Shown: positions 36,475-45,652, counted from the first letter of the stretch. The stretch is DNA of 64,000 nucleotides from Arenibacter amylolyticus (GCF_002150785.1 NZ_MTAZ01000034.1:1-64000), one strand, 5' to 3'. Made by a program: numbers and translations. The notes: a model not told the origin generated them from the letters alone.

Positions 36475-37068
36475 CTATTGTATGCTCCGCATAAATTCGA
36501 TGAATTTTTTGGTGCCGTAATTGCCTATACCTCTATGGGTCATCACTATATTTCCATCGGCATCAATCACGTAGGTAGTGGGAATACTTCTAGATTGATA
36601 CATTGCTGGAAGTGGGCCATTGGGTGTATAGATCTCAAAATCGTACCCCTTCCTTTCGCTAAATGCTATTGCTTTCTCAAAGCTATCATCTACGGACAAC
36701 ATAATAAAAGCTACATTTTCGTCCTTTATTTCGTTGTATAATTTATTGATGCTAGGCATTTCGGCAATACATGGAGGGCACCAAGTGGCCCAAATATTGA
36801 AGAATATAGCTTTCCCTCTTAACGCTTCCATAGATACCTGGGCACCTTTGCTATCAATTAAATTTAGATTAAAGTCGGCCCGCGGATTGGAACCGTCTTT
36901 CAGCGCCAACTCCGTCTTATCTACATCGGGATTCATTAGTCCCGTTGCCAAAATCCCTCTTTGGGCAAAGCCTATTACCTCTGTGTGTAGTCCTGTGGTA
37001 TACAGAATAAGGAGTACCGCTATTATTCCGGCCCATTGCCATAATTCTTTTTTTATCTTTTTTTTCAT
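36475..37068 (-). CDS. TlpA-family thiol:disulfide oxidoreductase
   Basis: 197 aa, N-terminally anchored by one helix (about 10-28). Thioredoxin fold with active site WATWCPPCIAEMP near 93-105 and the cis-Pro loop SIPTTYVID near 160-168. It faces the periplasm and reduces or isomerises disulfides. Last gene of a minus-strand cluster with two DsrE-like proteins and a DoxX protein, which points to sulfur-based redox chemistry in the envelope. Confidence 0.9.
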   Translation of the reverse strand: MKKKIKKELWQWAGIIAVLLILYTTGLHTEVIGFAQRGILATGLMNPDVDKTELALKDGSNPRADFNLNLIDSKGAQVSMEALRGKAIFFNIWATWCPPCIAEMPSINKLYNEIKDENVAFIMLSVDDSFEKAIAFSERKGYDFEIYTPNGPLPAMYQSRSIPTTYVIDADGNIVMTHRGIGNYGTKKFIEFMRSIQ

Positions 37069-37098
37069 GTTTTTCTTTTAGATACTAATTGTAATTAG

Positions 37099-37515
37099 CT
37101 AGAGGCTTAAGCCCATAACTCCCTTTTTTTGAAGTTGTAGGTAGTGGGTAAATGCGTTGGGAACTACTTTAAATTCTTTTGGGATATCCTTTACCGATAC
37201 CTTGTAGTGATCTAATGCCATTTTACAAACTACCAAACTTACCTTTGCTTTTTTTGCTTCTTTTAGGTAGGGCTTCATGATTTTTTTATCCGTTAAGCCC
37301 TCCACTTCTTTACCATATACAATAGTGCTAAAACTCCCAAAGGAATCCCCGTCTTCCTCCAACAAGGAAGCTGCGGCTAAGGTAATGGGTTTTAGTTGTT
37401 GAATTTTTGTTGTCATAACTGCATAGTGGTTCACTTTCTTGTCTTGAGCATTAAGATTGCCACCAATAACCACGGTAAAGAGTACTAATAGGGTTTTTAA
37501 GAATGTTGTTTTCAT
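37099..37515 (-). CDS. periplasmic DsrE-family protein (copy 1)
   Basis: 138 aa with a signal peptide (cleavage after NLNAQ, about residue 24). DsrE fold (HYAVMTTKIQQLKPI, FSTIVYGKEVEGLT) and a single Cys in LVVCKMALDHYKV at the position of the persulfide-carrying Cys of DsrE/TusD proteins. It is a paralogue of the next gene. DsrE proteins carry sulfur or act in thiol redox; export to the periplasm is unlike classical cytoplasmic DsrE. It lies 30 bp upstream of the TlpA gene. Confidence 0.82.
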   Translation of the reverse strand: MKTTFLKTLLVLFTVVIGGNLNAQDKKVNHYAVMTTKIQQLKPITLAAASLLEEDGDSFGSFSTIVYGKEVEGLTDKKIMKPYLKEAKKAKVSLVVCKMALDHYKVSVKDIPKEFKVVPNAFTHYLQLQKKGVMGLSL

Positions 37516-37571
37516 CAGTTTTTATTTATTTATCCATAGCACATGGCTATGGGGAATTTTACAATTAATAT

Positions 37572-37988
37572 TTATAGGTCTAAGTTAATATAGTCTTTCT
37601 TTAAAAGCTGGAAAAGGTATAAAATCCCGTTCTCTACGATGTCAATATCTCGCGGAATCCCACTTCGGTCTACCTTAAATTTATTAAGAGAAAATCCGCA
37701 GGCAACTACCGAAATGGGCTGGTTGCTTATCCGCTTTAAAATGGGATCCATGATTTTGGTATCCGTAATTTGGGGTATGGATTTCCCGCAGAAAACAATC
37801 TGAAACTCACCAAAACTTTTTGGGTCGTCTATCAGAAGTTCCTCTGCAGTTTCTATGGCCCCTATCAGGGAACGTTCATTTTTAACCAGTGCAGCATAGT
37901 TTGCGGGCTGTTTGGGGTCTTGAGCCATACTCTTAAGGGGTAGCAATAGGAGTGCCCCAGCTAATATTAATAAGGATTTCATTTTCAT
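37572..37988 (-). CDS. periplasmic DsrE-family protein (copy 2)
   Basis: 138 aa with signal peptide (KSLLILAGALLLLPLKSMA). Same fold as copy 1: NYAALVKNERSL, FQIVFCGKSIPQI and the conserved Cys in SVVACGFSLNKFKV, plus a second Cys in VFCGK. Its ATG overlaps the stop of the DoxX gene as ATGA (37985-37988), so the two are translationally coupled. Divergence from copy 1 suggests an old duplication and possibly a heteromeric carrier. Confidence 0.82.
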   Translation of the reverse strand: MKMKSLLILAGALLLLPLKSMAQDPKQPANYAALVKNERSLIGAIETAEELLIDDPKSFGEFQIVFCGKSIPQITDTKIMDPILKRISNQPISVVACGFSLNKFKVDRSGIPRDIDIVENGILYLFQLLKKDYINLDL

Positions 37989-38395
37989 GAGCTAAGTTTT
38001 TTTGATACGTTTTCGGTGTCGTTAAGTACAAAAAACAGTAAGCCCCCAAAGATCGCTACGTTTTTAAATAAGGGGCCCAAGGTAGTGGCTTGTCCTATTT
38101 GAATAGTAATTGTAATAGGAATTAAAACCGCGATAAGGATCCATGCGGCCCACTTAGTTTTATAGCCAATTAGGAAAGCGATTCCGGCAACTAGCATTAC
38201 AATTCCAGATAATATTACCAAAAAGGTAGGGTCGCCAAAGAAATAAGCGAAGTCTTTTAAACTCGCCGTGGCAATTCGTCCTACAACTTGTTCGGTCTGG
38301 ATAAGGTGGTTAAGACCAGCTAATAAGAATATTCCGCTTACCGCTATGCGCAATATCTGCACAGAACGACGGTTAATGTTAATCGTTTGTTTCAT
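37985..38395 (-). CDS. DoxX-family membrane protein
   Basis: 136 aa with four membrane helices (ILRIAVSGIFLLAGLNHLI, FLVILSGIVMLVAGIAFLIGY, AAWILIAVLIPITITIQIG, NVAIFGGLLFFVLND). DoxX relatives include the small subunit of thiosulfate:quinone oxidoreductase and proteins that join superoxide and thiol stress complexes. Coupling to a periplasmic DsrE protein suggests a quinone-linked thiol relay. First gene of the coupled set; a 117-aa gene lies 116 bp upstream. Confidence 0.82.
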   Translation of the reverse strand: MKQTININRRSVQILRIAVSGIFLLAGLNHLIQTEQVVGRIATASLKDFAYFFGDPTFLVILSGIVMLVAGIAFLIGYKTKWAAWILIAVLIPITITIQIGQATTLGPLFKNVAIFGGLLFFVLNDTENVSKKLSS

Positions 38396-38511
38396 TTTTT
38401 GATGTGATAAAAGTGCTTTTAAATAGAGATTGCCAAATGGTCCTCGTCTGTTATCTGAATGAGGACACCAGCAGATGGTTCTGGATAAGGTTCCAGAACA
38501 AGCGAAATTAG

Positions 38512-38865
38512 TTAGGCAATTCTTGGAGGAGGTGAATTTTGGTCTTGATAGAGACCTTCCATTAAAGGCACATTAAATCCAAATACGGCATACGCTAGGT
38601 CTTGCTCCAAAAGCGTCCAGTGATGACTTTCCACTTGAAATACGGTGGAGCAGGGTACTGCCATATAGTTGACTTCGGTAAGGGAGGCCTCGGTAATTTG
38701 TGTTTCCAAGTCCTTGGGTTGGTCCCTCTTCTTTTTACAAAAAGGATTAACAAGCACTACCTGATCGCTCTCCATGGTCCAGGAAAGTATCTTTGCGTCC
38801 ATAACCAGAAACTTTGTCATAAACAAAGTTAGGAGTAGTACAGATATGTATTGATTTACCTTCAT
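38512..38865 (-). CDS. 117-aa exported protein of unknown function
   Basis: Start chosen at the ATG at 38865, which gives a signal-like N-terminus (MKVNQYISVLLLTLFMTKFL); a longer frame to 38928 adds unlikely residues. The mature part has a Cys in NPFCKKK, one in VPCSTVF, and a C-terminal PPP-rich tail. No family recognised. It precedes the DoxX-DsrE-DsrE-TlpA set on the same strand and may be transcribed with it. Confidence 0.6.
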   Translation of the reverse strand: MKVNQYISVLLLTLFMTKFLVMDAKILSWTMESDQVVLVNPFCKKKRDQPKDLETQITEASLTEVNYMAVPCSTVFQVESHHWTLLEQDLAYAVFGFNVPLMEGLYQDQNSPPPRIA

Positions 38866-39316
38866 TGCGCCCAAACTTACTAAAAACAACGGCGCCCTTT
38901 TGCAACAATTGTTACTTAAGCTCCCCATAGAGCCAACTTTATGATTTTGCTAACGTATTTAGGGTAGTATTCCAGCACCTTTTGTAATTTCCAGTTGACC
39001 ATCCTTCGTAATGCATATTAAGGGATATGTTTCTTACGCTTTTCAAACTACTGGTCTTAAGTGTTTAGGCTAATTTTATAACATTTCATTCTTAAAGAAA
39101 CAGGGGGACTATGATTTTTGGGCTGTATAAATTTTAATGGGTTAATGTTAAGGGTGAATGAGTTAACAAAAGCAAGCGAATGTTCGTGCCGTTGTGTGGG
39201 CTTTGTATACTTTTATTCCAGCTATCTCATATACACCCTATGGTAGGTAAATAATTATGGGCCAATTATTGGTTTTTGATTATTGTCTAAGGTAAAAGGA
39301 TAAAAAAAATAAGTAT
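38866..39316. other. 451-bp intergenic region, no gene seen
   Basis: Divergent promoters for the redox cluster (minus) and the SDR gene (plus). Nothing else recognised. Confidence 0.5.
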
Positions 39317-40738
39317 ATGAAAATACTGGTTACAGGGGCAACCGGATATATAGGTAAACGCTTAATTCCACTGCTGGTGCAGGACGGACATCAGGTAGTG
39401 TGTGCTGTTCGCAATAAACAACGAGTGGGGAATAGTTTTCAGGATGAGGAGGAAATAGAGATTGTGGAGGCCGATTTCCTAAAGCCCGAAACCCTCCATA
39501 CCATTCCAAAGGATATTGATGCAGCCTATTATTTAATCCACTCCATGTCCCATACCTCCAATGATTTTGAAACGATGGAGGAAGAATGTGCCATCAACTT
39601 TAAATCGCGCTTAGAGAATACTCAGGTTCAGCAAGTAATCTTTTTAAGCGGAATTACCAACGAAGAAAAACTTTCCAAGCACCTTAGGTCTAGAAAAAAT
39701 GTAGAAGATTCCCTTGCTTCGGACAACTATGCCCTTACGGTGTTTAAGGCGGGGATTATTGTAGGTTCTGGGAGTTCGTCCTTTGAAATTATACGGGATT
39801 TGGTAGAGAAATTACCAATAATGGTTGCACCAAAATGGTTGAACACCAAAACCCAACCTCTGGCTATTAGGGATGTATTGGCCTTTTTATCCAGAGCTGT
39901 AGGAAGAGAAGAGCTTTACAATACCTCTTATGACATTTTTGGGCCGGAGATACTGACCTATAAACAAATGTTATTGCAGTTTGCAGAGGTAAGAAATTTA
40001 AAACGGACTATTCTAACAGTTCCGGTGATGACTCCAAAACTATCTTCTTATTGGTTGTATTTCGTAACCTCTACCTCCTATAAACTTGCTACCAATTTGG
40101 TAGACAGTATGGGGGTGCAAATAGTAGGGAAGCCTAGTGATATAAACCAGTTGCTCCAAGTGCAACCGCTACGGTATAAAGAGGCTGTTTCCCTAGCATT
40201 CGAAAAGATTGAACAGAATAGTATAGTTTCTAGTTGGAAAGATGCTTTGGTAAGTAGCGGCCGGTTAAAGGATGACATTCATAAATATGTGAACGTCCCA
40301 AAGTTTGGATGTTTTGTAGATTACAAGGAGGAAGAGGTGACCGATGTGCAGAGAACCATCGATAAAATATGGGCCATAGGAGGAAGAACAGGATGGTACT
40401 ATGCCACTTTTTTATGGAGAGTTAGGGGGTTTTTAGACAAAATGGTGGGAGGCATTGGCCTTCGCAGGGGAAGAACCAGCGAAACGAATTTGGAGGTAGG
40501 GGATGTGTTGGATTTTTGGCGGGTTATCTATGCCGATAAGAGTCAAAGGAAATTGCTGTTATATGCAGAAATGAAATTACCAGGAGAAGCTTGGCTCGAA
40601 TTTAAGATTGAGGATGATGTCTTAAAACAGACGGCCACCTTTAGACCCTGGGGGGTAGCGGGAAGATTGTATTGGTATAGTGTATTGCCTTTTCATGGAC
40701 TAATTTTTAAGGGAATGATCAATAGATTAGCTTCTTAA
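39317..40738 (+). CDS. NAD(P)-binding SDR protein with DUF2867 tail
   Basis: 473 aa. Rossmann N-terminus VTGATGYIGKRLIPLL near 4-19 with Arg in VVCAVRNKQR, suggesting NADPH. Atypical extended SDR with a weak YxxxK site (AAYYLIHSM). About 330-473 match DUF2867 (RTGWYYATFLWRVRGFLDKMVGG in part, LKQTATFRPWGVAGRLYWY). Relatives are annotated as NmrA-like or nucleoside-diphosphate-sugar epimerase-like proteins without proven substrate. Monocistronic. Confidence 0.85.
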   Translation: MKILVTGATGYIGKRLIPLLVQDGHQVVCAVRNKQRVGNSFQDEEEIEIVEADFLKPETLHTIPKDIDAAYYLIHSMSHTSNDFETMEEECAINFKSRLENTQVQQVIFLSGITNEEKLSKHLRSRKNVEDSLASDNYALTVFKAGIIVGSGSSSFEIIRDLVEKLPIMVAPKWLNTKTQPLAIRDVLAFLSRAVGREELYNTSYDIFGPEILTYKQMLLQFAEVRNLKRTILTVPVMTPKLSSYWLYFVTSTSYKLATNLVDSMGVQIVGKPSDINQLLQVQPLRYKEAVSLAFEKIEQNSIVSSWKDALVSSGRLKDDIHKYVNVPKFGCFVDYKEEEVTDVQRTIDKIWAIGGRTGWYYATFLWRVRGFLDKMVGGIGLRRGRTSETNLEVGDVLDFWRVIYADKSQRKLLLYAEMKLPGEAWLEFKIEDDVLKQTATFRPWGVAGRLYWYSVLPFHGLIFKGMINRLAS

Positions 40739-41034
40739 AGTAGTAGAATTTGGATTGGAATGAAATTCTATTTTAAATATAAAACCGGTCAGGTTAAATT
40801 GAAGTTAAATAGAGGTGGTTTCTGTTAAATTATAATTAAGGGCTTTAGAAGTGATAGAAACCAGTTGTAGATTTGAGGATTTAAGGACTATGTTTCCTAC
40901 TTTTTATAGAGAATGAAAGTAGTTTTTTTATCTTGTAGTTGTGTATGATGGGGTAGGGGCATAAGTAGGCTTTATTTGAAGATCTTACTGAAGGCCTGAA
41001 GGAAAATAAAAAACAGAGAATTGAAATATATAAT

Positions 41035-41250
41035 ATGGATTTAATAGATAGAGCACTGGAATTTGAGCAAAGGAAAATGAAGTCGCTTTCCACAAGCGAC
41101 CGTGTTGCCCTTTCTCGTGAGGCCAAAGAGTTGATTCTTGGATTAAATGAAATCTACAAGCAAAAAAAGGACGCTAAAATAATGGATCTTATGAAGCGTT
41201 TAACGGTGATAAAACAGCGAGTAGAGAAGCGTTTAAAGTCAAGAATGTAA
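41035..41250 (+). CDS. 71-aa helical basic protein of unknown function
   Basis: Highly charged helical protein (LEFEQRKMKSLSTSDRVAL, MDLMKRLTVIKQRVEKRLKSRM). No family recognised. No signal peptide. It is the last gene before the tRNA-Pro and the island. A basic C-terminus would allow nucleic-acid binding, but that is only compatible, not shown. Confidence 0.6.
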   Translation: MDLIDRALEFEQRKMKSLSTSDRVALSREAKELILGLNEIYKQKKDAKIMDLMKRLTVIKQRVEKRLKSRM

Positions 41251-41634
41251 TTCCTTAGCCCTACAACTTTTATATTGGCTAGATAAGAATCACCAAAATC
41301 CTTTCTTAACAATTCCATTCCTTTTATGGATAGAAAAGTTTTGGATGGTAAACAACCAAGATAATACTACCATTATAAGATATTCTTGGAGTAGGCTGGC
41401 TTCACAATAGCGGATTCTACTTATTCCAAGCCGGGGCATCATTCTGGTTTTTCGCCTATTGCAATATTTAAAGTTTCATAACTTCCTTTAAATCAATTGA
41501 AGTGATTCATGATTTTTGGGAATGACTGGGAAAAGTTGATTTTGATATTTTGTTGATAATGGAAGTGGTGAAAATATTTTCCCGCATTTATTGGCAAATA
41601 TCATAGATGTTTATTACTTTCGCAGTCGGATTTT
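41251..41634. other. 384-bp region upstream of tRNA-Pro
   Basis: No gene seen. It contains the tRNA promoter listed separately. Confidence 0.5.
41591..41622 (+). promoter_or_regulatory. promoter of tRNA-Pro
   Basis: TTG at 41591-41593 and TACTTTCG at 41615-41622 (one change from TAnnTTTG), 21 nt apart, with the tRNA starting 13 nt after the -7 box. This matches the Bacteroidota promoter layout. Confidence 0.6.
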
Positions 41635-41712
<78 letters not shown>

Positions 41713-41734
41713 ACATTTTCATGTAATTGCATTG

Positions 41735-41764
41735 AGCTGTTAATCGACTGATTAACAGCTTTTT
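41735..41764 (+). terminator. terminator supplied by the island
   Basis: Perfect 11-bp stem (41735-41745, AGCTGTTAATC; 41750-41760), loop GACT, then TTTT. It now terminates the tRNA-Pro transcript, 26 bp past the tRNA end. Confidence 0.85.
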
Positions 41765-41790
41765 GCGTTTTTAGGGGTATCATAAGAAAT

Positions 41791-41820
41791 CACATGAAAT
41801 CACATGAAACCACCTGAAAA
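41791..41820. repeat. three 10-bp iterons inside attL
   Basis: Tandem CACATGAAAT, CACATGAAAC, CACCTGAAAA, 82 bp inside the core site and just before the integrase remnant. Short direct repeats at this place are typical of arm-type integrase-binding sites. Confidence 0.5.
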
Positions 41821-41862
41821 CGACTTAAACGTGTTGAATACGGGATTTTTTATACCTCCTAA

Positions 41863-43170
41863 ATGTCGTATCTTGAAGTAGCTTCTGAGGGTATTTACTG
41901 CGTGTTTTTACTTTCTAATTTCACTAATCTAAAGCTGCCTATCAGGTTAGAAAACAGTAGATTATATGTTTTGTTCTTCACAAGAAAACATAACAAAGAA
42001 AGCGACACATTAAAACTATATGCACGTGTTACGGTAAGCGGAACACGATGTGAATTCAGTTTAAATCGGGATTTAAAAGCCAGTTTATAGGATCATAACC
42101 GGAAAAGAGGGAAAGGATATTCTAAATATGTGATGTCCCTGAACAAATATTTGGATCAAATATTTGTCGGATTATAAGAAGCGCATCGACAACTTTTAGA
42201 AGAAGGCAAGGTTATAACCTCCGCCTTGGTAAAGGCTAGGTATTATGGGGAAGAGGAGGATGATGGAAAAACTTTGCTCGATTTGATCACCTATCATAAC
42301 ACGACCATGCATACCTCCCTAAAGCCCGGGACCATGAAAAATTATTACAGTACGGAGCGGTGTATAAAAAAATTCCTTGAGGAAGAATATCGGGTGGAAG
42401 ACATTCCCCTTAAAAAACTCAATTATCGTTTTATTGTGGATTTTGAGCAGTACGTACGGGAATATAAACCCGCTACCCGAAGTGGCTGCGCCAATAATGG
42501 AGCTATGAAGCATATGGAGCGTTTAAAAAAGATGTCTAGGTTAGGGGTTCGTTTGGAGTGGTTGGACAAGGACCCATTTATCAATTTTAAACTTAAGTTT
42601 AACAAGACAGAACGCCAGTTTCTAACCGAACGGGAGATAAAACTTATCCAAGAAACCACTTTTACTGAGCCGAGCTACGAGAAGATCAAGGACCTTTTTT
42701 TGTTTGCCTGTTATACGGGACTCTCCTATATTGATGTAAAAGAATTGAGGTCAGACCATTTGGTAATTGGTCGTGACGGTGGGGACTGGCTGTTTACCAA
42801 AAGGGAAAAGACCGAAGAATCCTTAAAAATCCCTTTACTGCCAATAGCAAAGAAAATTATCGAAAAATATAAAGAGAATGTCGATATCAAGGCTAGGGGT
42901 AGACTATTACCTATTTATAGCAATCATATGATAAATCGGACATTGAAAGATATAGCTGATGCCTGTGGGATACACAAAAATTTGACATTTCACGTTGCAC
43001 GGCACACTTTTGCTACTGCAATTACCCTATCCAATGGTGTACCCATTGAAACAGTTTCTAAACTATTGGGGCATTCCAAACTGTCTACCACCCAAATTTA
43101 CGCAAGGGTATTGGAAAAGAAGATAGGGGAGGATATGCATAATTTGATGATACGGTTACAGCAGAGGTAA
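41863..43170 (+). pseudogene. tyrosine recombinase (island integrase), two in-frame stops
   Basis: One frame of 436 codons, the normal length for Bacteroidota integrases, interrupted by TAG at 42088-42090 (after DLKASL, where relatives have Trp) and TAA at 42175-42177 (before EAHRQLLEEGKV, where relatives have Tyr). The arm-binding domain (LYVLFFTRKHN, LYARVTVSG) precedes the first stop. Core-binding and catalytic domains follow: TGLSYIDV (Ser replaces the first catalytic Arg, as in some Bacteroides integrases), HVARHTFAT, LGHSKLSTTQIYA with the nucleophile Tyr. The true start is uncertain. The 42226-43170 part could still be made as a truncated protein lacking the arm domain. Confidence 0.85.
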
Positions 43171-43784
43171 GAAGTTAGTCCTGATGTAATGTAAAATGTG
43201 TAGGTAGCATTTGGTAAGGTTACTCAGCCCCAAATCTTACCCAAGAACTTTGCGCATGGATCCTGGTCGATTTTTGTAGTGTTCGGGAAGATAATCGTAC
43301 CTGCCTGCCGGGCAGTCAGGAAGCAAAAATCGAGCAGGGCGCACCTATTTTCATGAAATTTGGGACGTTATCTATTTTGATCTATGGGAATTAACTGTGC
43401 GCTGGCAAGGATAAAGGCAAGGGGCGCTTTTTCTGCGTTCCATGCTTTTATGAGCGGTCCTGAGGAGGTTGGAAAATCCTAAGCATTTTCAACTTCCGCA
43501 GGGACTGGATTATTTTTGGGAGACATTGGAACCGATGGGCAGTTTTCTGTTTAAACAGTATTGTATACTGGGTCAGTTTAATTCGGACTTTATAGGGGTT
43601 GAACAAGGTTTTGACCCATTCAGCTAATTAAAATGGAAAGGTCATTTAATGGCAACCCCATGAACAAAGGTCTTGACCAGTAAATCAAATTTGTAACACC
43701 GCTTTAGCGTGTTACCCTCTTGCTATTCCATTTCTTTGTTTCATCTCGGATTGGAATTCTTTTGACGGAACCAAAACATTTGGT
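43171..43784. other. 614-bp non-coding or decayed region after the integrase
   Basis: Holds a long imperfect inverted repeat (43250-43343), an open stretch 43454-43627 without a start codon that reads like the C-terminus of a lost protein (YFWETLEPMGSFLFKQY), and a hairpin GTAACACCGC...GCGTGTTAC at 43693-43715. It may include an origin or transfer site of the element. Confidence 0.5.
43250..43343. repeat. nested inverted repeat
   Basis: The outer arm 43263-43276 (CTGGTCGATTTTTG) pairs with 43324-43337 with one mismatch, extended by TGCGC/GCGCA at 43250 and 43339. Inside sits a GC-rich hairpin at 43300-43320 (CCTG-C-CTGCC-G-GGCAG-T-CAGG). Confidence 0.6.
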
Positions 43785-44378
43785 CTACTTAATTATTCTT
43801 TTTCTTTCTCTAGCTATTTTTCTTCGGCTAGTACCATCCAATTTTAACTGGTTGAACATTCTGATAAACCGATCGGAGATCTGTGTTCCGTACCGGTTCT
43901 CGATCTGGGCAAAACTCAAGTTGGTGGTTATATGGGTCTTAGTCCCCAAACTTTCAAAGTTGCGATAGCGGTTTAAAAGTATCCTGACAAATACTTCCTC
44001 CTTTCCGTATTGGTATACATTGTTTCCCACCGTTTCAGTTCCCAGGTCATCGAATAGAAACACCCCTTTGGAATAATAGTCGATTACTTCGTCCTTATTT
44101 CTTACGGCATTATATTTCGCTACTACCTCCTGAGCTGCAATGATAGGAAACCACAATTCTGGAATTCGATATTGTTGAGATATGTTCTGGATGATCTGGA
44201 AACTTGATGTCTTCCCGGTTCCGTAAGTACCAAAAACGAGCAAACCCTTTTTAAGGGATATGTTCTCCACAATTTCAAATTGGGGATCACGATTCCAATA
44301 TTTGCAGAAATGCCTTAAGAAGTTCTTATTGGTACCGTCTACCTCGAAATTGAGCTCCATCTTGGCGTAAAACTCCAC
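43785..44378 (-). CDS. DnaC/IstB-like AAA+ ATPase of the island
   Basis: 197 aa. Walker A GTYGTGKTSS near 50-59, Walker B GVFLFDDLGTE near 103-113, sensor-1 THITTNLSF and an arginine-finger-like GTQISDRFIRMF. The DnaC/IstB group loads helicases or aids transposition. In Bacteroidota integrative elements it commonly follows a replication-type helix-turn-helix gene, as here. It suggests that the element had its own replication step. The start could also be at the internal Met of residue 7. Confidence 0.85.
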   Translation of the reverse strand: MEFYAKMELNFEVDGTNKNFLRHFCKYWNRDPQFEIVENISLKKGLLVFGTYGTGKTSSFQIIQNISQQYRIPELWFPIIAAQEVVAKYNAVRNKDEVIDYYSKGVFLFDDLGTETVGNNVYQYGKEEVFVRILLNRYRNFESLGTKTHITTNLSFAQIENRYGTQISDRFIRMFNQLKLDGTSRRKIARERKRIIK

Positions 44379-44482
44379 TGCCGACTTTTAAAACAATTTT
44401 TTAAAAAGCGCTGGGTCGCAAAGCGGTTTTCGCTTTAACGGTTTTTCCGAAATTTGATTTAACCATCCCTTTTCCATGTCGT

Positions 44483-44950
44483 CTATTCTAAGATTGGACT
44501 TCTATTTTCTTTTTCTTCTTTTAAAAAGGTAAATTGTTTTATCGTTTGTTTTGTAACTGGTTTATTATGGTAGGCATTTTTATCTATGCTGCCTGGACTA
44601 TTTTGTCTAGACTGTTCCGACGCTTTTGTCAAGTAAGCCTTGCCAGTATTAGCTTTGATACGCCACAAACTTTTCAGATAACGTTTTCTACCGTCAAAGG
44701 CCGTCTCCTCTATCCATCCCAATTTCTTTAGTTCGGTTACGTATCTCGAGGCCTTTCGTTCGGAAATTTGAAGAAAAGAAGCAATGTGCTTGTTGGACAT
44801 ATAGCATTCCTTTCCATTTTCGGTAAAGCTGTTTATCTCAAGAAACAAAATTTTTGCATGCCAGTTCACCTCAGAGTTCATGTAGATCGATTTCGGAATC
44901 CAGATTCCTTTAAAATTTCTATCTGATTTTTCCATAACCATAGAATTCAA
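44483..44950 (-). CDS. replication-type helix-turn-helix protein of the island
   Basis: 155 aa. Begins with a winged-helix replication-initiator pattern (GIWIPKSIYMNSEVNWHAKILFLEI) followed by a helix-turn-helix (CYMSNKHIASFLQISERKASRYVTELKKLGWI in segments), with a polar C-terminal tail. Such proteins stand before DnaC-like ATPases in integrative elements and resemble plasmid or phage replication factors. Its start codon immediately precedes the stop of the Xis-like gene on the coding strand (no gap), so the two are one transcript. Confidence 0.75.
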   Translation of the reverse strand: MNSMVMEKSDRNFKGIWIPKSIYMNSEVNWHAKILFLEINSFTENGKECYMSNKHIASFLQISERKASRYVTELKKLGWIEETAFDGRKRYLKSLWRIKANTGKAYLTKASEQSRQNSPGSIDKNAYHNKPVTKQTIKQFTFLKEEKENRSPILE

Positions 44951-45241
44951 TTATTTCTTGTTCTTCAACAGGGCCTTATTGAACTTTTCCTCCAAGGTTT
45001 CATCAGAAAGATCAGTTTCCCCCAACAACCAAGCGTCGATAGTATCCTTATCAGAGAATTTTTGACGGATATAGGGATTGTTCCCCATAGGAATGAGCTT
45101 TAGCTGGGTAAGTTTGTAGATTTTGCTTTTGGACAGGCCTGTGTACAGTGCTAGGTCTTCCACGTTCATTGTTTTCTTGTTGTGGGCAAGTAGCCCCTTG
45201 ATTTCCGTTAAGAGGCCTACCACTTTTTTTTGTTCTTCCAT
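44951..45241 (-). CDS. excisionase-like helix-turn-helix protein
   Basis: 96 aa. MerR/Xis-type DNA-binding module (MNVEDLALYTGLSKSKIYKLTQLKLIPM, then YIRQKFSDKDTIDAWL) preceded by a short coiled coil. In Bacteroidota integrative elements such proteins act as excision factors or transcription switches. It is first of the three-gene set Xis-like, replication protein, DnaC-like. Confidence 0.8.
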   Translation of the reverse strand: MEEQKKVVGLLTEIKGLLAHNKKTMNVEDLALYTGLSKSKIYKLTQLKLIPMGNNPYIRQKFSDKDTIDAWLLGETDLSDETLEEKFNKALLKNKK

Positions 45242-45652
45242 TTTATATGCTTTATGGTTTTCATCAAATTAGAGAAGCAAATGGAACTGAAAGATACTTG
45301 CTGAAATTTTAACAATTTTAAGATGCGGTTCTTGAGGGATTATCAGCGATTACTTGAAATTGGTTGGAATAACGCAACACGTAATTGTCTTATAACCCTA
45401 TTTGGTAGAAGAAAGAGGTGGAGTTAATAATTGAAGAGTGATTTTAGCGCACCAATTGAAATGGTTCCCATCACTTATCTATACGAGAATTGAAGAAAAC
45501 CATAGGATACTATTTTAAAGTCTAAATAAACGTGGGGTTTAATGCACCATGGGGATTGGTATTTTGTTCCTTTAAACATATGTTTTATGGGGACATTCGA
45601 ATTCGGTATTGGAATTTCAAGAAAAATAGTTTGGTTATTTGCGCCTATTTAT
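45242..45652. other. 411-bp intergenic region inside the island
   Basis: Boundary between the mobility genes and the cargo operon; both read on the minus strand. No gene or strong hairpin seen. It should contain the promoter of the Xis-like gene. Confidence 0.5.

Noticed and set aside
41791-41820. Possible CRISPR array
   Set aside because: The units are only 10 bp, directly tandem and without spacers; no cas genes are in the window.
41863-42090. A separate 75-aa gene upstream of the integrase
   Set aside because: It is the arm-binding domain of the integrase in the same reading frame, cut off by a TAG codon; the continuing frame restores the family sequence, so it is part of one pseudogene.
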